From Selaginella moellendorffii (taxonomy: Eukaryota; Streptophyta; Lycopodiopsida; Selaginellales; Selaginellaceae): DNA of 64,000 nucleotides. How positions within the stretch are numbered: the stretch's first letter is position 1; the number at the start of each line of letters is the position of its first letter. Made by a program: the position numbers and the translations under genes. The stretch is taken from positions 664,693 to 728,692 of the forward strand of contig NW_003314284.1 in NCBI RefSeq assembly GCF_000143415.4, given 5' to 3'. Below the pieces are notes generated by a model. That model did not search any database and had not been told where the DNA came from. It saw nothing but the letters and a program-made list of their open reading frames with translations. Shown one piece after another: positions 30,006 through 42,602 of this stretch.

Positions 30006-30368
30006 CGTGTTATATGTTTGTCCTCTTGTGTCCCTTTTTTAGAGACTCCCTTATTGTTCGCTTCGTGCTTGTTCCTCGAACGCTTTGTTAGGAGTTTCAC
30101 TCCCTCCCTCGATCTTTCAAGTCGAAGCTTTTAGTCCAAATGTGTTATGCTCGTTTGGCTTTCGCTTCGGCCACTACCACATGACACCCTTTCGGCTCCA
30201 CTTTGGGGCTTAGGGATTTGTGTCTCACATCAAGCCTATATCAACTAACACGGAGAGAAGATATATAAAGAAAGGGAGATTTAGACAATGTAAAAGCTAG
30301 ATTTATAGTAGAATCCCAAATCTAAGCACTCCTTAGGGATAATCAAAGTTGCCCATCATCTCTATTAA

Positions 30369-30545
30369 TATGAATGTATGGAATATAGAAATGGGATACA
30401 AAAAATGTGTATATCAATTAGCCCAAAAACCCTAGCTTATATATAGGAGCAGAATTGAAACCAATCGAATAGCTACCAAAATCCTATTATGCTAATATTA
30501 GTATATGGCATTATAGCTATACACTTGGACCTCATACTGAACATT
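30369..30545 (-). repeat. Probable LTR fragment of the decayed gypsy element (right)
   Basis: Counterpart of 24000-24175; see there. With the solo LTR-A removed, the gypsy pol would sit between the two. Confidence 0.5.
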
Positions 30546-30589
30546 ATCAAATGTTTAGTTTGTTTAATATTAGTGTTATTTCTATTTAA

Positions 30590-30800
30590 TAATCTAATAA
30601 ATAAAAAATTATAAACATGTTTATAATTTATAAACACAAGATTAATATTATTTAATATCAACCATTAGATGGTAAAATAAACTAGAATATACTAGGAAGT
30701 GTTTAGAAAAGTTTATAAATTATAAACATGTTTATATATTATAAATACAAGATTAATTTAAATGAATAACAACTATTATATGGTAAAATATCCTAGAATA
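30590..30800. repeat. Tandem AT-rich repeat with 20-bp palindrome
   Basis: Two related blocks (about 30600-30690 and 30712-30800) share TATAAACATGTTTATA and ACAAGATTAAT. The first has a perfect 20-bp palindrome at 30608-30627 centred on CATG. The origin is unknown; it may be a small AT-rich mobile element. Confidence 0.5.
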
Positions 30801-33800
30801 TTCAAGCATAGTATAGGTATATCCATTACCCTAAAGGTTTGCTTAAGAAAACCAAAAATCAATTTAAATTTTTTGTCATTTAAGTTTTTTATTCCACTTG
30901 CCAATTGGGGCCATAAATGGGCCATGCTACATGACAGCTTGGATAGGGTAAGGATAGTAATTTTATTGCTAGTAGCAAACAAGGATATGCAAGCTGTAGG
31001 GCAAGGATAGCAATTGGATTGCCAACAGCGGGTGATAATGTGTAGGTTGAGACTTGCAATGTTGGGCAGCAGTGATGGGTATTGGTGACAATGACAGGCT
31101 TCCTAAGCACAGTATTAACTGGAGTTTTAGGCAGAGATCAGGGACTTAAACATATGTATGCATAAAAAATTAGACTAGGGAATAGCTTACTCATATCTAT
31201 TTTTTGTGTTTTTCAAGAAGTCTCTTTGATGATGTCAAGATTGAACATGATAAAGGGACTTAATGCTACAAACAAAATCCAAACATGTCATTTGGTCGGA
31301 AAAACTTGCTGCTTGGCTTGCCCCAGCTACTACATATTCAAAGCACATGGTTTCAGAACAGCAAACCAATGTTGGATAAAAGGTGCTTCAAGAGAAAAAA
31401 CTTTCATAACTCCTTGGTAGTACCTGGTTTCTCTCATGCATGACATGCTATTGGCCACATGGCTGTGAGCAGATCCAAGAACTTGCCAAGAAGTTAAAAT
31501 AGATGGCCTCTACCAATCTTTAAGAGCTCTCATTATTATGCCACTACTGTTTGAAGTAGAAACAATAGTGAGCAATTGGCAAATTCTTGTAGATGTAGAA
31601 GATAGAAATGAAATAGGAGGAACTGAATTAGACTCAAGACTCCAACTCATATTCAGATTGTGATTTTGAGTTTAGTGGTAGCAATAATATAGTAATTTAT
31701 AATATTCCAAGAGTAGTATACTTATGCTGAAATAATTTCTTCCTTTGTATGTTTTTCCAATTTATTGCATTTTTAGCACAAGTAGGTTTCAATGGCCAAG
31801 TACTTTTACCATTTACATCATACTTAAGATTTTAGAGACCAAGACACTCTACTCCATTTCTAGTGAACTTGGAATTTTTTGGCCAACATTATAGAAGTAT
31901 ATGCACTTTACAAATGCAAAGGTCACTCACATCTCAACCTATAGTGTAATTCCTTTAACCAACCAATAGAATCAGATTTGAGACCCCTTTGATACCAAAT
32001 GTGGGTTCATGAATTTGAACTTCCCAGCAAATGCAAGGATGTTTAACTTTAAGTATCCTAAAACCTTTAACCGATTGTTCATAAGTCTATTCCCTTTATA
32101 TATAAAATTTAATAGATCATCTTCTAAATTGTTTTATTTGGTTACTTACACAAGTTTTATACTCTTTACCATATGGATAGTAAGTGTTTTTCATTTTTGG
32201 CATATGTGTATAAGCTTTTTCTATTGTAGCATATTGCAAGCTTGTACCCTATAGGTTTTATATGCATACTATTATATGTGGCACCACACATTATATAGTT
32301 GTATTTGAGCTAGTGATAACAAAAGAAGCCCACCTTATACAAAAGCAGTGAAGTGCTTTGGGCTAACAAAAGATTTATATTAATCATGCTAATGAACACA
32401 ACATTGTTGAGGCAAATATGATTCAGGCTTGGGGCACTACAGCTTGACCATTCATTTGTGGCACCTCTATTTGACACTAGGTGAGAGAAAATGTCTTCTA
32501 AATGAAATTTAATCTTTATTGCACTCATTTGGTAGTGTATAGGTTAAATCTTGATGAATAATTTTTTCTCTACTTAGATCTAAATATTGAATGTGCATTT
32601 GCTACTGTTGATAGTGTACCTTTCTACATCCAAGTGACAATATCAACAATTTCTCCATTCAAGGCTTGAACACTTGAAATGCTCTTTTGGCACCAGAAGG
32701 ATGATATTTAAGGTAGAGATCCAGCTCAAAATCTGATATTGCCATCTGCTCCATGAATTCAAGGTACCATAGGAGGATAGTAGAATTCTGGCTCATAAAT
32801 CCCAAGCTTCTTACATCTAGTTAGAAGCATATGGAAAATGTTGGCTGTATATAGAGGTTCACCAAGGCAATATTTTAAATATCTTTAAAGTGAAAAAGAA
32901 ATATAAATACCAATATATAAATGAGAATTGAGAAAATACCTTTAAACCATATGTCTCATAAGAAATGTTTGTCCTTGCTAGTTTTTGAACTCAGCCGAGC
33001 TCATCCCACCACCTTAAGAAATAATTATGTCTTTTATAAGTTAAATTACAAGAAATATCCTTCAGCACATAAATAATCCCTCTAACATATATCATAGTTT
33101 CATGTCAGAAAGGTGGTATGTCAACAATTAAAAAGTGTAGTAGACCTAGAATTACAAGATTATTGATAAAATCCATATAGAAATCTACTTATTCTTGATA
33201 ACATAGATGAAACGCTTTCTCATATTCTCATCCAAGTTAATAAACACTAGGGACATCAAGAATCCTTCCAAAGGGACAACTTCATTGGTTGAAAAAGTTG
33301 TCATAAGATGTTAGAGCAAGATTTCTTCTAGGCTAGCCCAAATCTTTGCAATCTCAAACTTGCACTAGCCTAGACTATCTGAAACCAGCTCTAAAGTATG
33401 TTGACACCACTTGTATATTGATAAAGAGAGTCTTAACTATTGCCTTGGTGATTCATTTATTGACCTTTTGTGGAAAGTCATCACCCTCCACTTTTTACAA
33501 GCCTGTAGATAGAATTAGGTAAAGATTGACAACATCATCATGCTCTAACATATCTTTTATTGTGTGGTTTCTATCCTCCTTACTCATTGTGTAGTGTGTA
33601 AGGAGCTCAAAACATTCCATAAATGAGGGCTGTGGCATTTCAGATCTAACTCAAAAACCTTGAAACAACTATCCCTATAAGACTGAGGCATAATGCTAAT
33701 AGCAACACTAGTATGGCCATCATACACACCTAAGGTATATAAGTGTTATAGTTAAAACATCGGAAAATTAACAATTCTAGAAACATAGCCTACACCAAAT

Positions 33801-34060
33801 AAAATTAGTTTGCACAACATGATCTTAAATAAAACTTACATTATGCTGATCCTCCTCATTAAGGTTGTTATCATCCATTAGTATGGGATGTCAATATAAT
33901 CCTCTAGGTCCTGCTCCAAAAAAGTGTTCTATTTATGAAGAGACAATGACAAGAATATTAGACTATCATATGTATGGCTCAAATATACAAGAGTAAATTG
34001 AAAAGCATTTGCAAAAGTTTTATTGCATAATTTATTGGCATTGATGGTATCATGTTCCCA
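30801..34060. other. AT-rich decayed DNA, no supportable gene
   Basis: No coding region, RNA gene or intact element was recognised. Short frames (up to 82 codons) have no family features. A motif TTTGATACCAAATGTGG near 31988 is the reverse complement of a tRNA-Met primer-binding-like sequence, so part of this is probably an old retrotransposon. Confidence 0.4.
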
Positions 34061-34061
34061 T

Positions 34062-34207
34062 TTGTATCGTATGTGATTATAAAATGAGATTTGAATATAC
34101 TATTATTGTGGATCCTTAGAGCTTTAGGGGATAAATGAGGATAAATAACCATTAAAAACTTTTTTATTACATTGACTTAAGGGGAGAAAAATAAAATGTA
34201 TTACACC
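34062..34207 (+). repeat. Short LTR (family C), degenerate solo copy
   Basis: It matches the 160-bp family-C LTR (blocks GATTATAAAATGAGATTTG, ATTGTGGATCCTTAG and GTATTACA at its end). No primer site follows, so it is a solo or truncated LTR. Confidence 0.55.
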
Positions 34208-34935
34208 ATTGTACCTTTAATTGATATAGTGTTCTATAAGTAAATACCAATTCACAAATTGGTTTCTTAGGCTTGTATCAAAGTAAATAAAAATAAATTC
34301 ATAATTCTTTGCAACCTATTATAATGATTAAAGTGTTAAAAAATAATAGAATAAAAAGATAGATTGGACTGGGCATGTTAGCATTGATGCTGTATATTTT
34401 CATAATATCCTTTTCTCAATGTAAAACCAGCTACATGCATTATAAATGTCCTCTAAATTCTGAAATTATTGATATAATTCTTCATAGAGCTGTCCTTTCT
34501 CTCTTTACTCCAAATGTGTCCTATAGAAAAAAAAATAGAAGCTATATATTTGTAAGTTATAATAAAATTGAGTAGTTGACCTTTATATCTGGTACCATAA
34601 TTTAGTTTTTTCAATCATCATTGTCAAGTGTTGTAGACTAAAATGGAATCCAAGGATGTTGGTATTTCCACTAATGAAAAAGTCATATTGTGCATTAGGT
34701 TCAATATTGATTATAGCTGTTAAGAGCATTGGTTACCATTCATGCTAGAATGGTATGGTAGTGGAGTCTAGCACTCTTTAAATGAAGTTCAAACCCCTAT
34801 CCACTCAAGCAAGTGGTTATAGCTAGCTTAGTTGAGGATACACTTCTCTATAGATAACACACTTTGATTGCTTTTATCTCCATCAAGAAATCTATATTTT
34901 GTGGTAGCTTGTTTGGTAGCACCATCTATCACTAT
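34208..34935. other. AT-rich DNA, no supportable gene
   Basis: Nothing beyond short open frames; decayed repeat DNA is the likely origin. Confidence 0.35.
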
Positions 34936-34936
34936 A

Positions 34937-36299
34937 ACGCATGTGATCATGGGATGAAATTTGGATATATTGTCACCATAAATCCTTAGAACCTTGAGGG
35001 ATAAATGGGGATAAAATAACCATTAAGAGCTCTCTCATCAAGCAATTGCCCTTTTTCCAATTGGCTTAACAGGAAAGAGATAAGGTGTGTTATATGTGGT
35101 ATTAGAGTAAATGGCACGGGTTTGATTCCCATTGATTATTGGCTACTTAAAAATATAATATACCTTTAAGCAAAGTATATTCCTACCCCTAAATTTGAAA
35201 TGGTACGTATTGGGCATCCATGTGTACGTCCTTTCTCTTGTGTGGAGTATCCACGGATGAAAGTATCCACCGTGGGACTGCAGTACGGGTGGATGACTAG
35301 TTGTATCACATGGAATAGTTAGTTTATACAATAGAAGGATTGGTAGATTCAGTGCGGAAATGGAGATGTTGGTTCCCCTTAGCTCAGTAAGGGTTGTTAG
35401 TCAATAGTCAATGAGGACATTGACATTTATGAAAGGGGGGGTGAATGTAGCGCATATGATCATAGGATGAGATTTGGATATACTGTCATTGTGGATCCTT
35501 AGAACTCTTGTATAAGCAACTAAAGGGAGCGATTTGAGAAACGATCTATGGGGTTTAAATATAGAGAGAAAGGGCACATGAACAAAAGTGCATCCCTTTT
35601 TCTAATTGGTTAAGAGTTTTGGGATATTTGAGGTTAAGTGTCCTTGGGGTTGAATAGTATTGAGCTGGGTGACCTCCTAAGAAATCCAAATTCAGGAGCT
35701 TACATTTAGTATCAGAGTGGTCTTGGTCCGACTCTATTAGTTGGCTTAGGGGAATCATACTACATGTTAAGATTGACATTTAGCATGTCTAGTTTGCCTT
35801 TAGTTGGGCTTGACCCGAGGGGTAGGGTGTCAAAAGAGTGGGGCTCTCGAGAGAGTGGCAGCTCTCAGCTTCCATTCATGAGGACGTGAACTTGTAGGGA
35901 AGCGTGGTGGATTGTAAGGAGGGGTAGAGTGTCAAGAGAGCGGAGCTCTCGAGAGAGCAGTAGCTCTCAGCTTCCGTTCACAAGGGCGTGAACTTGTAGG
36001 GAAGCGTGATGAATTGTAAGCAACCAAAAGAAACGACATGAAAGACGATCTATGGGGTTTAAATATAAAGGGAAAGGGTTGCACCCCCTTTTCCAATCAA
36101 TTAAGTGTTTTGGGATATTTGGATTTAAGCGTCCTTGGGTTTAAATAGTACTAAATTGAATGACCTCCCAGAAAGTCAAAATTCAGGAGCTTACACTTGG
36201 GGGATAAATGAAGATAAAATAGCTACTAAGGGTTCTTTCATCAAACAATTGCCCCTTTTCCAATTGGCTTAAGGGGATAGAGATAAAGTGCACTACAGT
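34937..36299 (+). mobile_element. Miniature LTR retrotransposon (TRIM, family C), interrupted
   Basis: 5' LTR about 34937-35094 (start ATAACGCATGTGATCATGGG, end GTGTTATA) is followed by a primer-binding-like TGGTATTAGAGT at 35097-35108, a 350-bp noncoding interior, a purine tract (GAAAGGGGGGG near 35431) and a 3' LTR beginning TGTAGCGCATATGATC at 35446. The 3' LTR is split by the family-D element (35509-36195) and resumes to about 36299. No protein is encoded, so it would need enzymes in trans. Confidence 0.65.
35509..36195 (+). mobile_element. Miniature LTR retrotransposon (TRIM, family D) nested in TRIM-C
   Basis: Two LTRs of about 180-195 bp (35509-35702, TGTATAAGCAACTAAAG to GGAGCTTACA; about 36017-36195, TGTAAGCAACCAAAAG to GGAGCTTACA) flank 310 bp. 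TAGTATCAGAGTGG at about 35704 resembles the tRNA-Met primer site. The interior holds two direct copies of a 110-bp unit (about 35817-35920 and 35921-36016) with CTCTCGAGAGAG palindromes. No coding capacity. A clean target duplication was not seen. Confidence 0.6.
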
Positions 36300-36954
36300 C
36301 ATCAACTTCTCCCAAAAGTACTTCTAATATTTATTTGCTAGTAGCTATGCATCCTAATTGAGATTACACTTGTAATCATTTTTGCATTTAATTCAAATTT
36401 AGATGGAACATTTGTAAACTTACTTTGCATATAAGTTCCTTGTAGGAGCTCAACAATTGGCCCACCCTCTTCAAGTGTTCCATCATCCAAATCTGCAAGT
36501 AATAAAACTCCTAAAGCATAGTAACTAAAATAGAGGAATTTTACCCTTAATTTCTTTCACTTGTTGTAGACAAAAGTATCACATGGTTGAAATCTTCACT
36601 ATCTAAAACAAGCACTAGATTTTCCATTTGTGTTGGTCAATTGATTTGGTGCCTTCTATGTTTCATTGCCTTCAACATCAATAATATATTCTCCATTAGT
36701 CTTATTAAGCCTATTGAGCCAAGGGGAATTAACACCTCCATTTCCACATTGAATTTATTAATATTTTCATTGTATAAACTAATGAAATAATTAATCACTC
36801 ATTATACTATAGCCTTATAGTGGATTCTTTTGTTAGTATAAGGTAAAAGACATACTTATGGATGTCTAATATGTATAATTTCAATTTTAAGAGTAAAAAT
36901 ATACCTTACTTAAGGGTATATTATATTTTAAATAACTAATAATCACTATTTAAG
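36300..36954. other. AT-rich DNA, no supportable gene
   Basis: Short frames only; no recognised features. Confidence 0.35.
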
Positions 36955-37074
36955 CCAATTGGCAATTGCCTGATGAGAAAACCTTTAATACCTATTTTTA
37001 TTCTCTAAGGTTCCAAAGATCCACAGTAACAGTATATTTAAATCCATCCCATAATCATATGTGCTACAAAAGCC
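36955..37074 (-). repeat. Short LTR (family C), reversed fragment
   Basis: Matches reversed family C (GGTTCCAAAGATCCACAGTAAC to ATATGTGCTACA). It abuts an LTR-A fragment. Confidence 0.55.
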
Positions 37075-37674
37075 AGGATTTGGACTCGAACTTGGACTTA
37101 GACTTGGATTTGGACTTGAACTTGGACTTAGACTTAGACTTAGACTTGGTCTTAGTCTCAGTCTCGGTCTTGATCTTGGATTTGGTCTCGGTCTCGGTCT
37201 TAGTCTCGGATTGACATCGGGCTCCATCTTGGACTCCTTCTCGGACTCCATCTCAAACTCCTTCTCAGATTCTATCTTGGACTTCATCTCAGACTCCTTC
37301 TCAAACTCTTTATTGGACTTTTTATCGAGCTCCTTCTTGAACTCCTTCTCAAGCTCTTTTTTAGACTCCATTTCTGACTCCATCTTGGACTGTTTCTCGG
37401 ACTCTATCTCGGACTCTATTTTGGACTTTTTCTTGGACTTGGTCCTGACACTTCCATGTGTCAGTTTTTTTTGTGCCCCTTTCTAAAGACTCATTTATTA
37501 ATTGCTTCATGCTCATTCCTCAAGCACTCCATTTGGAGTTCCATTTCTGCCCCCCAACTTTCTAGGTTGAAGCTTTTGGTTCTAACATGTTATGTTCGTT
37601 GGACTTCCATTTCGACCATTGTCATATGCTAGACTTTTGGCTCCACTTTGGGCATTAGGGATTTATGTTTCACA
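37075..37674 (-). mobile_element. LTR-A fragment, reversed
   Basis: Begins in the hexamer minisatellite (GGACTTGGACTT-type) and runs to TTATGTTTCACA, the reversed LTR-A start. The left part is missing. Confidence 0.7.
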
Positions 37675-37788
37675 CCCATCTCATCCATATTAGTTTCTCT
37701 ATCAAACAAGCTTTAAGATTCTTATACAATTAAACAAGGAAAAGATTTATTTTGAACTAGAAGGTAAATCCTTACATGCCATTCTCAT

Positions 37789-37949
37789 TATAGTGCATAT
37801 GATTATAGAATGAAATTTGGATATACTGTCATTGTGGATCCTTGAAACTTGAGGGATATATATGGATAAAATAGTCATTAAAGGCTTTATTATTAAGCAA
37901 TCGCCCTTTTTTCAATTGGCTTAAGGAGAAAGTGATAAAGTGTATTACA
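37789..37949 (+). repeat. Short LTR (family C), solo copy
   Basis: About 160 bp from TAGTGCATATGATTATAG to GTGTATTACA, matching the TRIM-C LTRs. No primer site follows. Confidence 0.6.
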
Positions 37950-38149
37950 CTTATCCATGGTTTACCATACAATGGTTTATGATTATCTTTGGTTGACCTC
38001 AATGACACAAGGTTATCTTAGTTGTCTTGTGTTGCCACCAAGTTATCTTAAGTTAGATTGATATTAATAATTGAAGTGTTTTTTGTTGTTTGCACTTGTA
38101 AAATTTGAGCAATTATTAATTGAACATAATAATACCTCCCTCTTGCAAG

Positions 38150-39157
38150 AGTTCAAGTCTGAGTCTTAGTTCAAGTCTAAGTTTAAGGGTGAAAGCCCAA
38201 AGCAATCATCTCCCAAACTTTGGGGGGTTTGGTAAGCTCTAAAAGGATTGTAATGGGAGAACTCTAGCGGAACTAATTTGGCTAGGAAAGGTCAATATGA
38301 TCTAAGAAAGCTATACCCATGTGGTGGGTGATGATATAACCACTAAGGCGTTCAAAACTAAAGTGAACATAAATGAATAAATAAGGTAACTCGGTGAAGT
38401 GTTTAAGAGCTAGCTTTATTTCCCTTGAGTAATCAAATGATTGATGCTCTCAATCCAAGTGTGGGTGGCACTACCTACTTGGATATCTAATGTAGCTTAT
38501 CAGAACATTGCTCTAGCCACATGGCTAAGGACCCAGAAGCAGAAGGTGGAGAGAGTACCTATGATGCTCACATTGGGCTGCAGTGTTTCAAAATGTCGTC
38601 CCGAAGTTTCAAATTGTGGAAAAGGAGAGGAATATTCCTCATGTGTATAGTCATGTGGCAAGGAAGTTCTAGAGGTTGATAGGACTTAGTGGTTGGGCGT
38701 TCAAGCCCTGACCCAGTGGTAGTATTGATGAGCATGGCTATGAATGGAAAGGGATTTAGTGAGGACTAAAGAAGGGATATTGGGGAAGGGTGTTCCTCAT
38801 ATCTCTAGACACTCTAAAGATGCTAAGGTGTGGTCACAGGATGACCACTCATGAATAAATGGCCTAGTCTTTGGTAGACAAGACTATGGTATGGACTACC
38901 AATGAGACAAAAATGAATGGACATAGCTTTAGTGTCATGGGTTGATATGTCAGTGGTACTTTTGGATGTCTATCGTGGGATTGGACACATGGATCACTTG
39001 GACCAAGTGCAAAGGTTGAGTGGCATAGATGTCATTCACGGGGCTAGTATGTCCTCAAGTCAAGAATGAGACTTGTGAGGTGGTGAGTGAAACTCCTCCA
39101 AATAATCAAAAGTGTGATTATGTGATAAAGTAAAATAGAAACTTTAATCGCTTGCAA
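38150..39157 (+). mobile_element. LTR-A, 5'-truncated, with primer-binding site
   Basis: Matches LTR-A from within the minisatellite to its 3' end (CTTTAATCGCTTGCAA), followed by TGGTATCAGAGT at 39160-39171, a near-canonical initiator tRNA-Met site. The leader stops after about 46 bp, where another LTR-A (39218) is inserted. Confidence 0.75.
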
Positions 39158-39217
39158 CTTGGTATCAGAGTTGTTCTTTAGTCTAACTCTTATTGGTGGT
39201 CAAATATATCATCACTT

Positions 39218-40405
39218 TGTGAGACACAAATCCCAGAGCCCCAAAAGTGGAGTTGAAAGGGTGCCATGTGGTAGTGGCTAAAGCGAAAGCTAAACGAGAG
39301 TAACATATTTGGACTAAAAGCTTCAACTTGAAAAGTTGAGAGTAGAAGTGGAACTCTTAATGAAATGCTTAAGGAACAAGCACAAAGCAAGCAATAAGTG
39401 AGTCTCTAGAAAAGGGAGTTCGAGATGGACCCGAGATGGAGTCCGAGATGGACCTGAGATGGAGTCTGAGATGGAGTTTGAGATAGAATTCAAAATGGAC
39501 TCGAGACAGAGTTTGAGATGGAGTCCGAAATGGATCCAAGATAGAGTCCGAGATGGACCCAAGATGGAGTCCAAGATGGACTCGAGATGGAGTTCGAAAT
39601 GGAATTGAGATTGAGAAAGAGACCGAGTCCAATTCCAAGTCCGAGTTGGAGATGGAATTGAGACTGAGAAAGAGACCGAGTCCAAGTCCAAGTCTGAGTT
39701 CGAATACTAATCCAAAGCAATCATCCCCTAGGGTGGGGGTGGGGGGCACTGCATGGGGTTCCAAAATTATAGTAGGGAGAGTGTGGGGGTGGACCCTAGT
39801 GGAGCCAATTTGGCCAAAAAATGCTAATGTGACCTAAAAAGGCTATATGCACATGTTGGGTGATGATATATTTACTAAGGAGTCCAAGGCTAGAGTGAAT
39901 ATGAATTGATAAGTGGGGTAGCTTGGTGAAGTGTTCAAGAGCCAGCTTTAATTCCCCCAGGATAGCAAATGGTTAATGCTTCTAATCCAAGCATGGGTGG
40001 CACTACCTACTTGGATACTTGGTGTGGCTTAATGGAACCTTGCTCTAGCCCCATGGCTAGAGCACCCAAAGGTAGAAGGTAGGGAGAGTATCTATGAGGC
40101 TTACGTAGGGCTATGGTGTTCCGAAATGTTGTTCCAAAGTCCCAGACTGTGGAAAGGAAAAGGAGCAATCCTCTTGTGTAGTGACCAAGGATACGATCAT
40201 ATGGTGAGGAAGTCCTAGAGGATTGTGAAACTTAGTGGTCGGGCTTATGGGCCTTGACGCAATGGCAATGTTAACGAATACGGCCATGGACGGAAAGGGA
40301 TTTGGTGGGGACCAAAAAAGGGATATTGAAGAAAGTTGTTCCCCATGTCTGTGGGCATCCTAAGGATGTTAAGGAGTGGATCTAGGATAATCACTTATGG
40401 ATGAT
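39218..40405 (+). mobile_element. LTR-A, 3'-truncated, fused to LARD interior
   Basis: Starts TGTGAGACAC at 39218 and follows LTR-A to about GGATGATCTTTGGAC near 40408, where it jumps into LARD leader sequence equivalent to about 57590. A deletion removed the LTR end and primer site. It includes a minisatellite at 39415-39705. Confidence 0.7.
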
Positions 40406-40419
40406 CTTTGGACTTGAGA

Positions 40420-42602
40420 CATATAAGATTTTCCTTGAAGAGTTGAGGATATGATCCAGATGAGCGTTTAACTTAACAAACTGACTAATGTAGTTGTGGT
40501 AAAAAACTATAGTTGGGATCATAGGAAAGATAAAGACTCCAAAACAATAAAGGAGTCACAAGATTATCCTCATATATTGAGGCTGGTGTTCATGAATTTA
40601 AAACTAAAATTAATGATTGTGAGAGGTCAAATACAGATGAGAACATGAGTCCTTGAAATGATAGCTGGTGCTACCTTTTATAAATGCTGGAACAAACCCA
40701 AGGAGTTAGAGGTATACTTAGAGGATGAATCGATATTCTTATTATATGGATAGATAGTTCTAAGGGGCAAAGGTAGCCTATAGAGAATGAAAAATAATCA
40801 AGTGTCGGAATAACACTTGCAAAGATGGTCTTTGTGAGTAGGATATGAATACATTCACAAGATGTATTCTAATGAACTTGCACCTCAAAAATAGCCAAGG
40901 CTAGGACTTTACAAGTCGTCGAATTAGCAAAGCCCAAAAAGCTAGATAGCTCGAGTGGAGTTAACAAATGATTCTAAAGAATTAGTGGAAACATTTAGAT
41001 TGAGGTTTGTTGTACCTTACGAAGGATGGGGAGGATTATAAGATCCAAGTATGAGAATAGTGAGTATTTCATTGATGGCAGAATGTGCCATATTAAAGCT
41101 GTGGGAAATGTGTTCTTGGAAAAAAAATAACTTTGGCGCAGAATTATATGTGAACACTATGGTGAAGTGCTAACTCATAGTTAGCATAAGAAATGACTGC
41201 TTTGGTTTTGGCAAAGTCTTAGACACAAGTGGGAAGTGTCATAAAGGTAAGCTTGTAGAGCCAATAGTGTGGAGACACCAAATGTGCCAAGGTATAATGC
41301 TTTGAGGTCAAGTTAGTAGATTCATGAGAACCCCTTGCCAAAGAAATCCCAATGGAAATGAGAATGATATAACCTAAGCTAGAAGCATATGGTTAAAGTG
41401 TGGTGACCCAAATAATGATGGAGGTGTGAAGCACTAATAATGAGTTGTAGGACTTAACAATTATAAGGCAACTAAGCAAAAGGTGCAACATAATTGATTG
41501 TATTGGTAGAAGTTAACTACCCAAAACTTTTTATTTAGATAAAGACTTCTTTGGGGATCAATTGTTTATGTTGAGATATAGTCGATATTATAAAGGAAAA
41601 TACTCATTGTCAAAGAAGGTCATTATTGGGATACCAAAACACTTTAAAACATTAGGGAGTGGTCTTTGAAATCATGAGGGTATTAGATAAAGCCCAAGGG
41701 ACTAATTCCCTAGTGAATAATGGATAGAAGATACTATTTAACGTCCAAAGTTGCAAAAACAGGAGATAGGAGTTGCAAAAACAGGAGATAGGAGGAGAAT
41801 AACTAAAGGGAAGGCATAAAACCAAAAAGTAAGTAGTAAAAAGATAAAACCTAACCATAGGTATCAAAGGGCATAACCAATGGTGGTTGTACAAATTGGG
41901 AGTGGAAAATCAAGTTGGTGCTCAATCATGTTGCTAGTAGCAACCATGATGCTATAGAAAGTCTAAAGTATAAAATTATCCATGTTAGACCATATGGCAA
42001 TTAGAAAGCTTGCAAAAGGAAAAGCCTTAGCAAGCTAAGGGATAAAGTCCCTTCAAGGTTCCTAAAAACAATTTTAGGTAGACTAGTATCTAGAAGACAA
42101 GTGTAAAAAGTTCATAGAATATGCAAAATTATAGTGGTGCAACAGAAATGTGGTTTTGAAGTTTGCCATAAGACGAGGCTATCAAAGTTGGGAAAACAGT
42201 TGAGTGTTCAAAGAGATGGCCTTGAACAAAAGTTGATGGTGAAGGACTTTCATGCTTATGTATGAAACCATATTACACTACTTAGATGATTTACTAAGCA
42301 AGATTGGCAAGTTGGGGGGAACCAAGATCCTAATTGAAGGTGTTGACTTTAAAAAAGGGTGGTCAATGGGGCCAAATATGGAGGAGTCTATGCATGATTA
42401 CAGACTTATCAAGTGAGAGGATTTAATAGTTTGGAGGAATTAGGTTTTTAAGCTATAATCCGTAGCGTGCTTATATATAAGTTAGTGCACCGGCATGGGA
42501 GTCACGTTAGACATCCTGGGTGATACCTTTCGTAAATGCATATATGGAGGTTGAGTTCGAGTCACAACTTTGTAGTGCTTGGGTTTAAGTCCCAACTCAC
42601 TA
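40420..42602 (+). mobile_element. LARD internal region, part 1
   Basis: Colinear with 57600-59960 of the complete LARD (for example the GAGCTAGTGCC-like and GTTGGTGCACCGGCG-type blocks). It has no gag or pol and only short unconserved frames. It continues at 43387 after an insertion. Confidence 0.75.

Larger units (their letters stand above)
27478..30229 (-). mobile_element. Solo LTR-A (reversed) with intact target duplication
   Basis: It starts TGTAAGCGAC at 27478 and ends GTCTCACA at 30229, the reversed termini of LTR-A. It is flanked by TCAAG on both sides (27473-27477 and 30230-30234), a perfect 5-bp duplication. There is no internal retrotransposon sequence, so it is a solo LTR left by LTR-LTR recombination. 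It is enlarged by a nested LTR-B at 27817-28665 and by a minisatellite. Confidence 0.85.
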
